In this document: positions 36,192-46,182 of the stretch, one piece after another
How positions within the stretch are numbered: position 1 is the first letter of the stretch
How the letters are laid out: each line of letters begins with the position of its first letter
Source: a bacterium
GTDB lineage: Bacteria; Auribacterota; UBA6266
DNA: 64,000 nt
NCBI GenBank assembly: GCA_023228325.1
Contig: JALOBK010000001.1
Span: 1,775,549 to 1,839,548, forward strand
Direction of reading: 5' to 3'
Notes under the pieces: generated by a model
Seen by the model: the letters and a program-made list of their open reading frames with translations, nothing else
What the model was told of the DNA's origin: nothing
Database searches by the model: none
Made by a program: the position numbers and the translations under genes

Positions 36192-37433
36192 ATGTCACAT
36201 AAAAGAGTAGTAATAACAGGCTTGGGAGTCATATCGCCGAACGGCGGTAATCTGCAGGAATACTGGGATGCTCTGATTCATGGTAAAAGCGGTATTTCCC
36301 GCCTGACATACTTTGACCCTTCTGACTTCAACTCGCACATTGCCGGCGAAGTAAAGAATTTCGACGCGTCAAAATACATTAATCCGAAAGACCTCAGGAA
36401 AACGGAAAAATTTGTCGCTTTTGCCGTCGCGACCGCTAAGATGGCGCTGGATGATTCCGGCATTGATATGAATAATGAAGATCCGACCAAAATAGGCGTT
36501 TACGTCGGTTCGGGTATCGGCGGTATCCAGACGATGCAGGAGCAGCATACGAGATATGTTGAAAAGGGACCGAACAGGTTATCTCCGTTTTTGATTCCCA
36601 TGCTGATAACTAATATTGCCGCAGGGCAGGTTTCGATAAGTATCGGCGCAAAAGGCCCGAATTTATGTGTTGTAACTGCTTGCGCCAGCGCCGCGCATTC
36701 TATAGGAGAAGCGTGGAGGGCGATTAGGGACGGCGATGCGGATGCCATGTTTGCGGGGGGCACGGAAGGGGCTTTGACTGTTCTGGGATTCGGCGGCTTT
36801 TGCGCGATGAAAGCCCTTTCGACAAGAAATGATGAGCCGGAAAGAGCGAGCCGTCCTTTTGACAGAGACAGAGATGGTTTTATTATGTCGGAAGGCGCCG
36901 GAATCGTTGTGCTTGAAGAGCTTGAACACGCAAAAAAAAGAGGAGCCAATATATATTGTGAAATGACCGGTTACGGACTTTCGGGAGACGGTTATCATAT
37001 TACGGCCCCGGATCCTCTCGGAGCCGGAGGCGCCAGAGCTTTGAAAATGGCTATAAAAAAATCCGGGTTGCCCCTGGAAGATTACAGTTATATAAATGCC
37101 CACGGCACGTCAACAAAGCTTAATGACAAATGCGAAACCCTCGCAATTAAATCGGTTTTCGGAGATCATGCAAAAAAACTTGCGGTAAGCTCCATAAAAT
37201 CAATGACCGGCCACCTGCTGGGAGCGGCCGGCGCGGTTGAATTGATCGCCACCGCCCTGACAATCAAGAACAGTATAATACCGCCTACGATAAACTATGA
37301 AAATCCCGACCCGGAATGTGACCTTGATTATGTTCCTAATTATGCCAGGGAAGCAAAAGTTAAGGCCGCCTTATCCAATTCTTTGGGATTCGGAGGGCAT
37401 AACGCAACATTAGCTTTAAAGAAATTTGAATGA
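36192..37433 (+). CDS. fabF: Beta-ketoacyl-ACP synthase II
   Basis: Elongating condensing enzyme. 413 residues. Catalytic Cys164 in TACASAAHSIGEA, His304 in NAHGTSTKLND, His341 in MTGHLLGAAGA. AAGGATG ribosome region before ATG 36192. Last gene of the fatty-acid cluster. Confidence 0.97.
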   Translation: MSHKRVVITGLGVISPNGGNLQEYWDALIHGKSGISRLTYFDPSDFNSHIAGEVKNFDASKYINPKDLRKTEKFVAFAVATAKMALDDSGIDMNNEDPTKIGVYVGSGIGGIQTMQEQHTRYVEKGPNRLSPFLIPMLITNIAAGQVSISIGAKGPNLCVVTACASAAHSIGEAWRAIRDGDADAMFAGGTEGALTVLGFGGFCAMKALSTRNDEPERASRPFDRDRDGFIMSEGAGIVVLEELEHAKKRGANIYCEMTGYGLSGDGYHITAPDPLGAGGARALKMAIKKSGLPLEDYSYINAHGTSTKLNDKCETLAIKSVFGDHAKKLAVSSIKSMTGHLLGAAGAVELIATALTIKNSIIPPTINYENPDPECDLDYVPNYAREAKVKAALSNSLGFGGHNATLALKKFE

Positions 37434-37453
37434 TTTTTAGTGTTGATGAAGGT

Positions 37454-37483
37454 TTTAAATCTTCTAAAGCAATAAGATATAAT
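37454..37483 (+). promoter_or_regulatory. Candidate promoter of the acyl-CoA dehydrogenase gene
   Basis: A perfect TATAAT at 37478-37483 with TTTAAA 18 bases upstream (37454-37459), in the 101-base gap after fabF and 52 bases before the next ATG. Confidence 0.4.
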
Positions 37484-37534
37484 CAGTATACCTGTCGTTT
37501 TTAGCTGTTTTGAAAAAGCCCTTAGGAGGAAAAA

Positions 37535-38692
37535 ATGAATTACGGATTTACAGAAGAACAATTAATGATACAGGAAATATGCGATAAGATCGGAAAAGAA
37601 AAAATTGTTCCTGTAAGGGAAAAATATGATGAAACGGGAGAGTTTCCCTGGGATATAGTTAAGATCCTGTCGGAGTCAGACATATTCGGGGTTTATCTGG
37701 CCGAGGAATACGGCGGGATGGGCGGGGGCTGCCTTGATATGTGTATTGCGACAGAGACGTTAAGTAAGTATTGCGGGGGAATCGCCCTTGCTTTTGCCGC
37801 GACAGGTCTTGGAACATACCCTTTGCTTTTATACGGCTCGGAACAGCAAAAGAAAAAATATCTTCCCGATATCGCTTCAGGAAAAAAACTTGCCGCTTTC
37901 GGCCTTACGGAATCAAATGCGGGAAGCGATGTGGGAGGCATACAGACAACAGCCGTGAAAAAAGGGGATTATTATATTCTTAACGGGACAAAACAGTGGA
38001 TTACAAACGGCGGTGAAGCTGAAATATATTCAATCATAGCGTCTACCAATAAGGCAAAAGGAGCAAGGGGATTATCCGCTTTTATAGTGGAAAAAGGGAC
38101 TGAAGGCTTTTCCTTCGGAAAAAAAGAAAATAAAATGGGGATTCGCGCGTCGGTAACCAGGGAACTTGTTTTTGAAGACTGCAGGATTCCCAAAGAAAAT
38201 ATCCTCGGGCGGGAAGGCGCGGGTTTTATGGTTGCGATGAAAACCTTCGACAAATCGAGGCCCGGTGTCGCTGCCCAGGCGCTGGGGATAGCCCAGGGAG
38301 CGCTGGATGAAGCTGTTAAATTTTCCAGGCAAAGGATCCAGTTTGAAAAACCCATAGCGTCTTTTCAGGGCGTTCAGTTTATGCTTGCCGATATGGCGAC
38401 AAAGGTCGAAGCCGCCAGAACATTGGTGTATCAGGCCGCAAGAGAAGTTGATTCGGGAAATAAAAATGTCTCGAAAATATCCGCTATGGCCAAAATGTAC
38501 GCTTCGGATGTAGCGATGGAAGTGACTACAGACGCCGTTCAGATATTGGGCGGAAGCGGTTATATGAAGGAATATCCCGTTGAGAAAATGATGAGAGACG
38601 CCAAGATCACACAGATATACGAAGGGACCAATCAGATACAACGCGGCATTATCGCAATGAATTTGATTAAAGAAGGGGCATCTTTAGAATGA
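37535..38692 (+). CDS. Acyl-CoA dehydrogenase (short-chain/butyryl-CoA type)
   Basis: FAD enzyme that oxidises or reduces the alpha-beta bond of acyl-CoA. 385 residues. Signatures AFGLTESNAGSDVGGIQTTA and QILGGSGYMKEYPVEKMMRD are present. The catalytic base is Glu363 in IYEGTNQIQR, the position used by short-chain enzymes. AGGAGG ribosome site. Overlaps etfB by four bases, so the flavoprotein partner is made with it. Chain-length preference cannot be read from sequence alone. Confidence 0.93.
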   Translation: MNYGFTEEQLMIQEICDKIGKEKIVPVREKYDETGEFPWDIVKILSESDIFGVYLAEEYGGMGGGCLDMCIATETLSKYCGGIALAFAATGLGTYPLLLYGSEQQKKKYLPDIASGKKLAAFGLTESNAGSDVGGIQTTAVKKGDYYILNGTKQWITNGGEAEIYSIIASTNKAKGARGLSAFIVEKGTEGFSFGKKENKMGIRASVTRELVFEDCRIPKENILGREGAGFMVAMKTFDKSRPGVAAQALGIAQGALDEAVKFSRQRIQFEKPIASFQGVQFMLADMATKVEAARTLVYQAAREVDSGNKNVSKISAMAKMYASDVAMEVTTDAVQILGGSGYMKEYPVEKMMRDAKITQIYEGTNQIQRGIIAMNLIKEGASLE

Positions 38693-39468
38693 ATATAGTG
38701 GTTTGCATAAAACAGGTTCCCGATACAACTGAAGTGAGAATTGACCCTAAGACCAATACGCTTATCAGGGAAGGTGTTGCAAGCATAATAAATCCTTTTG
38801 ATTTATACGCCATAGAAGAGGGCGTCAGGCTTAAAGAGAAATTCGGGGGGAAGGTAACAGTAATAAGCATGGGGCCTAAACAGGTTGAAAATGCCCTGAG
38901 GGAAGCGATATCCCTGGGCGCCGATGAAGCAGTGTTAATGAGCGACAGGGCATTTGCCGGTTCAGATACGCTGGCCACATCATTGGCTCTGTCGGAGGGA
39001 ATCAGGAAAACGGGTTTTGACGTGATAATATGCGGCAAACAGGCTATTGACGGGGATACGGCGCAGGTGGGTCCGGGTATCGCAGCCCATCTGGATATTC
39101 CTCAAATCACCTATGTAAAGAAGATAGAGTCCGTAAATGACGGGAAAATACTTGCTGAGAGGATGGTCGAAGAAGGATATGAAGTAGTCGAGTCGACCCT
39201 GCCGGTTTTAATTACAGTCGTAAAAGAGATAAATGAACCGCGCCTGCCGTCGTTAAAAGGCAAGATGAAAGCAAAAAAAACTGAAATTAAAATAATTACG
39301 TCCGAAGACCTCGGTATAGATAAAACCAGAATAGGGCTGGACGGGTCTCCTACATGGGTCATGAAAATATTTACGCCTCCCAAAAAAGAAGGCGGAAAAA
39401 TGTTTGAGGGCAGCGCTGATGAAGTGGTCGCTAAATTAATATCCGAATTACAGGATAATCTTATTTGA
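38689..39468 (+). CDS. etfB: Electron transfer flavoprotein beta subunit
   Basis: 259 residues starting MNIVVCIKQVPDTTEVRID. Contains ICGKQAIDGDTAQVGPGIA and the PRLPSLKGKMKAKK stretch of EtfB. Forms a heterodimer with EtfA and carries electrons to or from the upstream dehydrogenase. Overlaps that gene by four bases. EtfA follows only after a 283-base repeat-rich gap, unusual for this pair. Confidence 0.96.
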   Translation: MNIVVCIKQVPDTTEVRIDPKTNTLIREGVASIINPFDLYAIEEGVRLKEKFGGKVTVISMGPKQVENALREAISLGADEAVLMSDRAFAGSDTLATSLALSEGIRKTGFDVIICGKQAIDGDTAQVGPGIAAHLDIPQITYVKKIESVNDGKILAERMVEEGYEVVESTLPVLITVVKEINEPRLPSLKGKMKAKKTEIKIITSEDLGIDKTRIGLDGSPTWVMKIFTPPKKEGGKMFEGSADEVVAKLISELQDNLI

Positions 39469-39489
39469 TAAAAGAGTTAAAAAATAATA

Positions 39490-39690
39490 GTAACCACATT
39501 TACCCGCCTTAGGCGGGGATGGAAAAAAATAAGAGAAAAAAATAAAATTATATAATAAAAATTAAAATAGTTTTATCTGTGATTATCTGAGTTATCTGTG
39601 GTTTAAAAAAGCTTTTAAATTTTTTGTGTTTTTATAATTTCAGTTTTTCTGTATTTTTTATCTGTGTGTTCTGTGTAATCTGTGGTTAAG
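39490..39690. repeat. Inverted-repeat element A (between etfB and etfA)
   Basis: Starts with TAACCACATTTACCCGCC (39490-39507), holds the palindrome CCCGCC-TTA-GGCGGG (39503-39517), and contains two forward units, 39575-39603 and 39660-39690, each ending ATCTGTGGTT. The reverse-oriented left end and forward right ends give an inverted-repeat layout. Related copies are elements B and C. The rest of the gap is A/T-rich with no gene seen. Confidence 0.7.
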
Positions 39691-39751
39691 AAAGTTTTTA
39701 AGTTTTTGTTTTTTAATAGTAAAGATTTTAATTTTGAGAGGGTGTATCTAG

Positions 39752-40951
39752 ATGGGAATCGAGATTGAGATTGAAAAGTGTGTGGGATGCGGCGCATGTA
39801 TTAAGGCGTGTCCTTACAACGCTATTTCAATGCGGGATAAAATAGCTTATATTGACGAAGAAAAATGCACGCTGTGCGGCGCATGCGTTGAATCCTGCAA
39901 ATTTGACGCGATAATCATGAGGGTTCACCATGAAGATGCGGTCAGGGATTTAGCGGCGTATAAGAATGTATGGGTTGTGGCAGAACAGAAAAAAGGCGAA
40001 ATACAATCTGTTTCATATGAACTGCTGGGCGCCGGCAGGAAACTTGCGGATGACAGAAATTCAAAATTGGCCGCTGTGCTGATCGGCAAAGATATCCGCA
40101 AACAGGCGGAAAAACTTGTTGAGCGCGGAGCGGATAAGGTATATGTGGCGGAACATAAAGACCTGGAATATTTTAATGATGAACCATATTCCAGGATACT
40201 GGCTGACCTCATACGAAAAGAGAAACCCGAAATCGTTCTTACGGGCGCGACGGCAATAGGCAGGGCTTTGATTCCCAGGGTTGCGGTGCAGATAAGAACC
40301 GGTTTGACGGCTGACTGCACTTCTCTTGCGGTAGATCCGGACTCGGGCTTACTGTTACAGACAAGGCCTGCTTTCGGCGGGAATATCATGGCCACTATAC
40401 TATGCAGGGATTACCGGCCTCAGATGGCTACCGTAAGACATAAGGTAATGAAAGAGCTTGAGCCTGACCCATCCAGAAAAGGCGATATAATCACCGTAAA
40501 GCCGCGTGAGGCAGATTTAAAATCCAGGACCAGAGTCCTGAAACTTGTTGAAGAAATAGAGTCTACGTTAAATCTTGCTGAGGCTGACATAATCGTCTCC
40601 GGAGGCAGGGGGTTAAAAGGCCCGGAAAATTTCCATTTGATTGAAGAACTTGCAAAAGCGCTCGGCGGAGCCGTAGGGGCAAGCAGGGCGGCTGTTGATG
40701 CCGGCTGGATTCCTTATTCACATCAGGTAGGGCAAACGGGTAAGACAGTCTGTTCCAAAATATACATTGCCTGCGGGATTTCCGGAGCTATACAGCATAA
40801 AGTGGGTATGCAGTCATCCGATTGTATAATAGCGATTAATAAAGACCCGAATGCTCCTATATTCGAAATAGCGACATATGGTGTTGTCGGAGATATATTT
40901 GAAATCCTTCCGAAATTGACCGAAGCCTTTAAGAAAGTCCTGAAAAAGTAG
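39752..40951 (+). CDS. etfA: Electron transfer flavoprotein alpha subunit fused to a 2x[4Fe-4S] ferredoxin domain
   Basis: 399 residues. The N-terminus has two ferredoxin cysteine clusters, CVGCGACIKACP (residues 10-21) and CTLCGACVESCK (about 39-50). The EtfA part follows, with the FAD-binding IVSGGRGLKGPENF and GASRAAVDAGWIPYSHQVGQTG blocks. Similar ferredoxin-fused EtfA subunits occur in bifurcating complexes such as caffeyl-CoA reductase and lactate dehydrogenase of acetogens, so a ferredoxin-linked reaction is plausible but inferred. Confidence 0.94.
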   Translation: MGIEIEIEKCVGCGACIKACPYNAISMRDKIAYIDEEKCTLCGACVESCKFDAIIMRVHHEDAVRDLAAYKNVWVVAEQKKGEIQSVSYELLGAGRKLADDRNSKLAAVLIGKDIRKQAEKLVERGADKVYVAEHKDLEYFNDEPYSRILADLIRKEKPEIVLTGATAIGRALIPRVAVQIRTGLTADCTSLAVDPDSGLLLQTRPAFGGNIMATILCRDYRPQMATVRHKVMKELEPDPSRKGDIITVKPREADLKSRTRVLKLVEEIESTLNLAEADIIVSGGRGLKGPENFHLIEELAKALGGAVGASRAAVDAGWIPYSHQVGQTGKTVCSKIYIACGISGAIQHKVGMQSSDCIIAINKDPNAPIFEIATYGVVGDIFEILPKLTEAFKKVLKK

Positions 40952-40988
40952 TTAAGTAGTTCAACAGTTCAGCAGCAAAAAAGATTTG

Positions 40989-41280
40989 AAACCACAGAGC
41001 ACACAGATAATCACAGATTTTTAAAACTAAAACTCTAAATCCTAATATCAAAATTCAAAACAATATTTAATTTCAAATAACTAAAATTACAAACAGATTT
41101 TAATTTTTAAGTGTTGATAAGCTCCTGTTCTCTATCTGTGTAAATCCCTGTCTGCCGCAGGCAGGTGTGTCATCTCCGCCTAAGGCGGGTAAATATGTAA
41201 ATATCCGTGGTTAAAAAAATTTAAGTTATTTGTGTATTTTTGGTTCTTATCTGTGTGTTCTGTGTTATCTGTGGTTAAAA
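40989..41280. repeat. Inverted-repeat element B (between etfA and smc)
   Basis: Left end AACCACAGAGCACACAGATA in reverse orientation (from 40989), right end TATCTGTGTGTTCTGTGTTA to GGTTA (41248-41277) in forward orientation. An inner unit (about 41134-41213) carries two palindromes with 3-nt loops, CTGCC-GCA-GGCAG (41152-41164) and CCGCC-TAA-GGCGG (41176-41188). The 465-base gap 40952-41416 otherwise holds only A/T-rich sequence and a direct repeat of ATAT-GTATTTTT near 41336 and 41367 before smc. Confidence 0.7.
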
Positions 41281-41416
41281 AGTCTTTAAAGTTTAATATA
41301 ATTCCGTTCCTGTCCGTTGCTTGTACTCCACAAAATATGGTATTTTTACTTGATTATTCCTCCAATATATAGTATTTTTTAAAAAATTGCTCTAATAGTA
41401 TCCGGAGGTAATAATA

Positions 41417-44400
41417 ATGTATTTTAAACGTCTTGAATTGTCAGGCTTTAAATCTTTTGCCGATAAAACCGTTCTTAATTTTGAGCCCGGAACAACAGCT
41501 GTTGTCGGGCCTAACGGCTGCGGAAAAAGCAATATATCCGATGCAATACAATGGGTTCTGGGTGAACAGAGCGCCAAGTCGCTTCGCGGCTCAAAAATGG
41601 AAGATATTATTTTCGACGGCACGGCTGAAAGAAAACCTGTCGGTCTCTCGGAGGTGTCTTTAACACTGGGCGATGCCGATTCAACCATGGAGCTGGGATA
41701 TAATGAAATCACCGTAACAAGAAGATTATTCCGCTCGGGAGAAAGCGAATACCTGATAAATAACAATATCTGCAGGCTTAAAGATATTAATGAATTGATA
41801 ATGGGCACGGGACTGGGACTCAGCGCCTATTCTGTAATGGGCCAGGGCAGAATGGATGAAATATTAAAGTCGAAACCGGAGGAAAGACGCTATCTTTTTG
41901 AAGAAGCCGCGGGAATAACTAAATATAAGAGCAAAAAAAATGAAGCTTTAAGAAAACTTGAATATACGGAATCCAATTTATTAAGGCTCGGAGATATTAT
42001 AAGCGAAGTTAAAAGACAGATAAATTCGGTTAAACGGCAGGCCACGAAAGCTCAGAAGTATAAAGATGTTGATGATGAACTGAGAGAACTTGAGGTAAAA
42101 ACAGCGGCTTATAAATACGGCGAAATGAAAGAAGCTTTTACCGTATTAAAGGAAAAATCCTTAAATTATGACGAGAATGAAAAGCAATTACATGAAGAAT
42201 TGTCATCTGTGGAAAAAGATATAAATAAAAGCAGGATTGAACTTGACGGCATCCTCTCGAAAATAAGCGAAATAAGGGAAAATAAATTCGAATTGTCGAA
42301 AAGGAATGAAAATCTCAAGACCAAAGTGGCTTATAACAAAGAGAGAATGGAAGAAATAAGGAAGAATTCAGAGCTTAAAAAAGCCGAACTGGCTGATCTT
42401 GAGAAAAAAGCCGGCGAGCTTGAAGAAAAGGAAAAAAATGTTTGCGATGATATCCGGCAGATTACGCTTCAGATAAATGATATTAACGGAAAAGTCAACT
42501 CGGCTTCAGAGAATCTGACGAAAATAAATGCCGGGATTAACGGAAAAACATCCGAAATAAAGCAAAGAAAAGAAAAGTCGATAGAGGTATTGAGTTTAAA
42601 CACAAAGTGCAAAAACGGGATTATCGTAATCGACCAAAGGGAAAGGGATATTGTTTTAAGGGAAAAAAGGTTCAGGGTTGAGTCCGGCGAGCTTGATTCG
42701 AAAATAGAGAATGTTAACCGCGACCTGAAAATCAAAGCGGCTGATTTGCAAAGGCAGCAGCAGCATACAAAGAGAATCAAAAAGGAAATTCAGGATCTTG
42801 AATCTGAACTGGCCTCAAAACAGGAGCGGATAAGCTCGATCGAGCATGACAGAATAAACCTTCAGAAACAGAAGGCGGAAAAAAGTTCAAAACTTGAAGT
42901 ATTGATGGATTTGAAGAAAAACTACGAGGGCTTTTATGAGGGCGTGAAAGATATCCTCAGGGCCTCCAGGGATTCAAATCTTCTTGAAGGTATTATCGGC
43001 CCGGTATCCGAGATAATACAGGTGGAAAATGGTTTTGAACTGGCATTTGAAGTTGCGCTGGGTTCCAACGCCCAGGTTGTTGTCAGCGGTTCAGTAGAGG
43101 AGGGCTCCAGGGCGCTGGAGCATATTAAAAAGAATTCCAAGGGGAGAGCTACTTTTGTCGCAATTAATAATCCAAAAGTCATTGACAGGTTCAATGTTTC
43201 CGCGCTGCAGAACGAAGAAGGTTTTATAGGGCATATACTTGATTTTGTAAAATTTGAACAAAGATATAATGATGTAATAAACTACCTGCTCGGGGATGTA
43301 GTGGTCTTCCATGATATTGATACGGCGCTGGCGGCTTCCAAAAAGCATAATTTTCCCTGCGATATAGCCACAAAATCAGGTGAATATGTTTCTTCCAGAT
43401 GCCTGATTTCAGGAGGGGAAAATGAGAGCGCCCTGCAGGGGGTTGTAGCAAGGGAATCCCAGATCCTCCGCCTTCAGGATGAAATAAAAAATATTGAAGG
43501 AAAGTTGAACGTTCTGGATTCTTCATACGAACAGGTTGACTCCGAGACCTCGCTTCTCATCGGGCATTCCAAAGATATAAATTCAGAACTTTATAAAAAT
43601 GAGATTAATCTTGCAAACATGAATTTTGAGATTGCCCGTCTTCAAAGCCTGATAACCCAGTATAATTCGGATAAAGAAAGGCTGCATTCCGAAATAAATT
43701 TCTTATCGGCGGAAAAAGCGGAAGTGCTTGAGGAAAGAAATGAATTAAAGCTTTCTCTGGAACAAACATCCAGGGAATCAGACAGCATCAAAAAATCAAT
43801 CGATGATTATGATCAGGAAATGAGCCGGCTGGAAGATAATAAAAACGATATAATGGAACAGCTTACTTCTTTTAAAATTACCCAGAACGAACTGAAGTTC
43901 AGGGAAGATTCCATTAACCAGAGGGCGGCAGCGATTGCTTCCGCCAAAGAAGATTACACATCAAGATTAGACCGTGTAAAAATGGAATTAACGGCGGCCG
44001 GGGAAAGAACAGAAAAATTGGCCGAAGAAAATATATTATCCGCGGAAGAGATAAAATCCACGGAAAACGGGTTGAGCCGGTCCGATGCCGAGGAACAGGA
44101 TATCCTCGGGAAGAAAAACTCCCTGTCTGAGATGATAAAACAGATGGAGGATAAATTATCTGAAAAAAGGAATTCCATGAGCCTGCTTCAGGAAGAGGGC
44201 AGGGATATCGAGGTCAGGGTTACGGAATATAAACTTAACATGAAAAATTTAAAGGATAATATCTGGGAAGAATATAAGGCTGACCTTGACATCAATAATG
44301 ATCTTGATTTCAGCGGGACAGACTGGGACCAGACGGAAACGAGAATATCGGAATTAAAGAGGAAGAAAGAATCCATCGGGCCTGTCAGCCTGGGCGCGAT

Positions 44401-44995
44401 AGAGGAATGCGAAGAACTTGAAGAGAGGCTGAAATTTTTAACTGAGCAGCATGAAGATCTTCTTAAAGCGAAAGAGTCGCTTCACACCGCTATAAGGACG
44501 ATTAACGCTACAACCAGAAAACTTTTTACCGAAACATTTGAATCAATAAGGTCTAATTTCAGGGAGACTTTCAATATTTTGTTCGGCGGCGGCAAGTCAG
44601 ATTTATGTTTTGTCGGAGAAGGGGATGTGCTGGAAGCGGGTATAGATGTGATGGCAACGCCTCCCGGCAAAAAGCTCAGGCATATATCACAATTGTCCGG
44701 CGGCGAATCCGCTTTAACCGCGATAGCTTTGATGTTTGCCCTTTTTAAGGTCAGGCCGAGCCCGTTTTGCGTCCTTGATGAAATAGATGCCCCCCTGGAT
44801 GAATCAAATATCATGAGATTCGTTAACCTTTTAAAGGATTTTACGGTTAATACACAGTTCATAATCATCACGCATAATAAGAAAACAATAGGTATCAGCG
44901 ATGTCATGTACGGCATTACCATGGAAGAAAAGGGGATTTCTAAAGTCGTATCGGTTAAATTTGCGGGAAAAGAGCCGGAAATCGCATCCGCTTGA
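41417..44995 (+). CDS. smc: Chromosome segregation protein SMC
   Basis: 1192-residue condensin ATPase. N-terminal Walker A GPNGCGKSN (lysine 37), long coiled coil (about 170-500), hinge (about 500-670), second coiled coil (about 670-1000), then the ABC signature LSGGESALTAIALMFAL at about 1093 and Walker B FCVLDEIDAPLDESN. Organises and segregates chromosomes with ScpA and ScpB, which are not in the window. GGAGG ribosome site. Converges on the aminotransferase gene after eight bases. Confidence 0.97.
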   Translation: MYFKRLELSGFKSFADKTVLNFEPGTTAVVGPNGCGKSNISDAIQWVLGEQSAKSLRGSKMEDIIFDGTAERKPVGLSEVSLTLGDADSTMELGYNEITVTRRLFRSGESEYLINNNICRLKDINELIMGTGLGLSAYSVMGQGRMDEILKSKPEERRYLFEEAAGITKYKSKKNEALRKLEYTESNLLRLGDIISEVKRQINSVKRQATKAQKYKDVDDELRELEVKTAAYKYGEMKEAFTVLKEKSLNYDENEKQLHEELSSVEKDINKSRIELDGILSKISEIRENKFELSKRNENLKTKVAYNKERMEEIRKNSELKKAELADLEKKAGELEEKEKNVCDDIRQITLQINDINGKVNSASENLTKINAGINGKTSEIKQRKEKSIEVLSLNTKCKNGIIVIDQRERDIVLREKRFRVESGELDSKIENVNRDLKIKAADLQRQQQHTKRIKKEIQDLESELASKQERISSIEHDRINLQKQKAEKSSKLEVLMDLKKNYEGFYEGVKDILRASRDSNLLEGIIGPVSEIIQVENGFELAFEVALGSNAQVVVSGSVEEGSRALEHIKKNSKGRATFVAINNPKVIDRFNVSALQNEEGFIGHILDFVKFEQRYNDVINYLLGDVVVFHDIDTALAASKKHNFPCDIATKSGEYVSSRCLISGGENESALQGVVARESQILRLQDEIKNIEGKLNVLDSSYEQVDSETSLLIGHSKDINSELYKNEINLANMNFEIARLQSLITQYNSDKERLHSEINFLSAEKAEVLEERNELKLSLEQTSRESDSIKKSIDDYDQEMSRLEDNKNDIMEQLTSFKITQNELKFREDSINQRAAAIASAKEDYTSRLDRVKMELTAAGERTEKLAEENILSAEEIKSTENGLSRSDAEEQDILGKKNSLSEMIKQMEDKLSEKRNSMSLLQEEGRDIEVRVTEYKLNMKNLKDNIWEEYKADLDINNDLDFSGTDWDQTETRISELKRKKESIGPVSLGAIEECEELEERLKFLTEQHEDLLKAKESLHTAIRTINATTRKLFTETFESIRSNFRETFNILFGGGKSDLCFVGEGDVLEAGIDVMATPPGKKLRHISQLSGGESALTAIALMFALFKVRPSPFCVLDEIDAPLDESNIMRFVNLLKDFTVNTQFIIITHNKKTIGISDVMYGITMEEKGISKVVSVKFAGKEPEIASA

Positions 44996-45003
44996 TAAAG
45001 CCG

Positions 45004-46182
45004 TTATTTTCCGGATTTTTTAACAAACCTTCCAATCCGCAGCAAAGCTTCTTTCAGTTTATCTATGCTTGTCGCATAGCACATTCTTATGAAGTCCTCA
45101 TATCCGTCGCCGAAAGCTGTTCCGGGGACAACGGCTACCTTTTCAGAATGGAGAAGTTTTTTTGCAAATGTCTTCGAGTCCATACCGGTTTTCTTTATGG
45201 ACGCAAAGGAATAAAACGCCCCTTCGGGCATATGGGCCTGAAGGCCTATTTCATTAAGGCCGCCAATAAACAGATTTCTTCTTCTCCTATATTCGTTTTT
45301 CATTTCTATGACAGCGGCGTAGCTTCTTTTTAAAGCCTCTATTGAAGCGATTTGGCCTGTAATGGGAGCGCACAACATCGTGTATTGGTGGATTTTATTC
45401 ATTGCTGAAATCAGCCATTCCGGGCCGCATGCGTATCCTATTCTCCAGCCGGTCATGGAATAAGCTTTGGAAAAACCGTTAAGGTATAGGGTTTTCTCTT
45501 TCATTCCCGGCAATGTGATGAGAGGGATATGTTCAAAATCATAGGTTAAATCCCCGTAAATTTCATCGGTTATAACGATGATATCCCTCTTTTTAAGCGT
45601 GTTTGCTATGGCTGTAAGTTCTTTTTTTGTATAAGAGGCCCCTGTGGGGTTGCAGGGATAATTAAAAAGTATCGCTTTTGTTTTTTCCGATAATACGTTT
45701 TTAATATCTCCGGGGACCAGTTTGAAACCGTTTTCGGCCGAAGTTTTGATAATAACCGCTTTCCCGTCCGATAGTGTTATCAGCGGTTCATACGCGACAT
45801 AGCAGGGTTCATGGATAATTACCTCATCCCCTTTATTTAAAATAGCTCTCATTGCAAGGTCGTTTGCTTCGCTGACTCCGACAGTAATCAGTATTTCTGT
45901 TTCGGGATCGTAATTTACCCCGTAACGTTTCTTTATATTTTTTGAAATTTCATTTCTTAATTCAAACAGGCCTTTATTGGATGTGTAAGAGGTATATCCG
46001 TTTTCAAAAGAGTATATGGCTGATTCTACTATATTCCAGGGTGTGGCAAAGTCGGGTTCACCCACGCCGAGGGAAATGACATCGTCCATTCCGATTACCA
46101 GGTCAAAGAATTCCCTGATGCCGGAAGGCTTTAAGAATCGGACTTTATCTGAGATCTTTTTAACCATACCCGTGACTTTCAC
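45004..46182 (-). CDS. Pyridoxal-phosphate aminotransferase, class I/II
   Basis: 392 residues, fold type I. Visible sites: SLGVGEPDFATP, NYPCNPTGASYTKKEL, ITDEIYGDLTYD, and the PLP lysine in LNGFSKAYSMTGWRIGY; arginine of the C-terminal domain in FIRMCYA. Substrate is uncertain; the pattern is that of aspartate/aromatic or alanine-type enzymes. Overlaps the Lrp-type regulator by four bases on the minus strand, which suggests an amino-acid-responsive pair. ATG 46182 is used; an inner MVKKIS start is possible. Confidence 0.92.
   Translation of the reverse strand: MKVTGMVKKISDKVRFLKPSGIREFFDLVIGMDDVISLGVGEPDFATPWNIVESAIYSFENGYTSYTSNKGLFELRNEISKNIKKRYGVNYDPETEILITVGVSEANDLAMRAILNKGDEVIIHEPCYVAYEPLITLSDGKAVIIKTSAENGFKLVPGDIKNVLSEKTKAILFNYPCNPTGASYTKKELTAIANTLKKRDIIVITDEIYGDLTYDFEHIPLITLPGMKEKTLYLNGFSKAYSMTGWRIGYACGPEWLISAMNKIHQYTMLCAPITGQIASIEALKRSYAAVIEMKNEYRRRRNLFIGGLNEIGLQAHMPEGAFYSFASIKKTGMDSKTFAKKLLHSEKVAVVPGTAFGDGYEDFIRMCYATSIDKLKEALLRIGRFVKKSGK

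Noticed and set aside
40952..41416. Possible CRISPR array in the repeat-rich gap before smc
   Set aside because: Units are imperfect, few, in both orientations and not regularly spaced; no cas genes are present.
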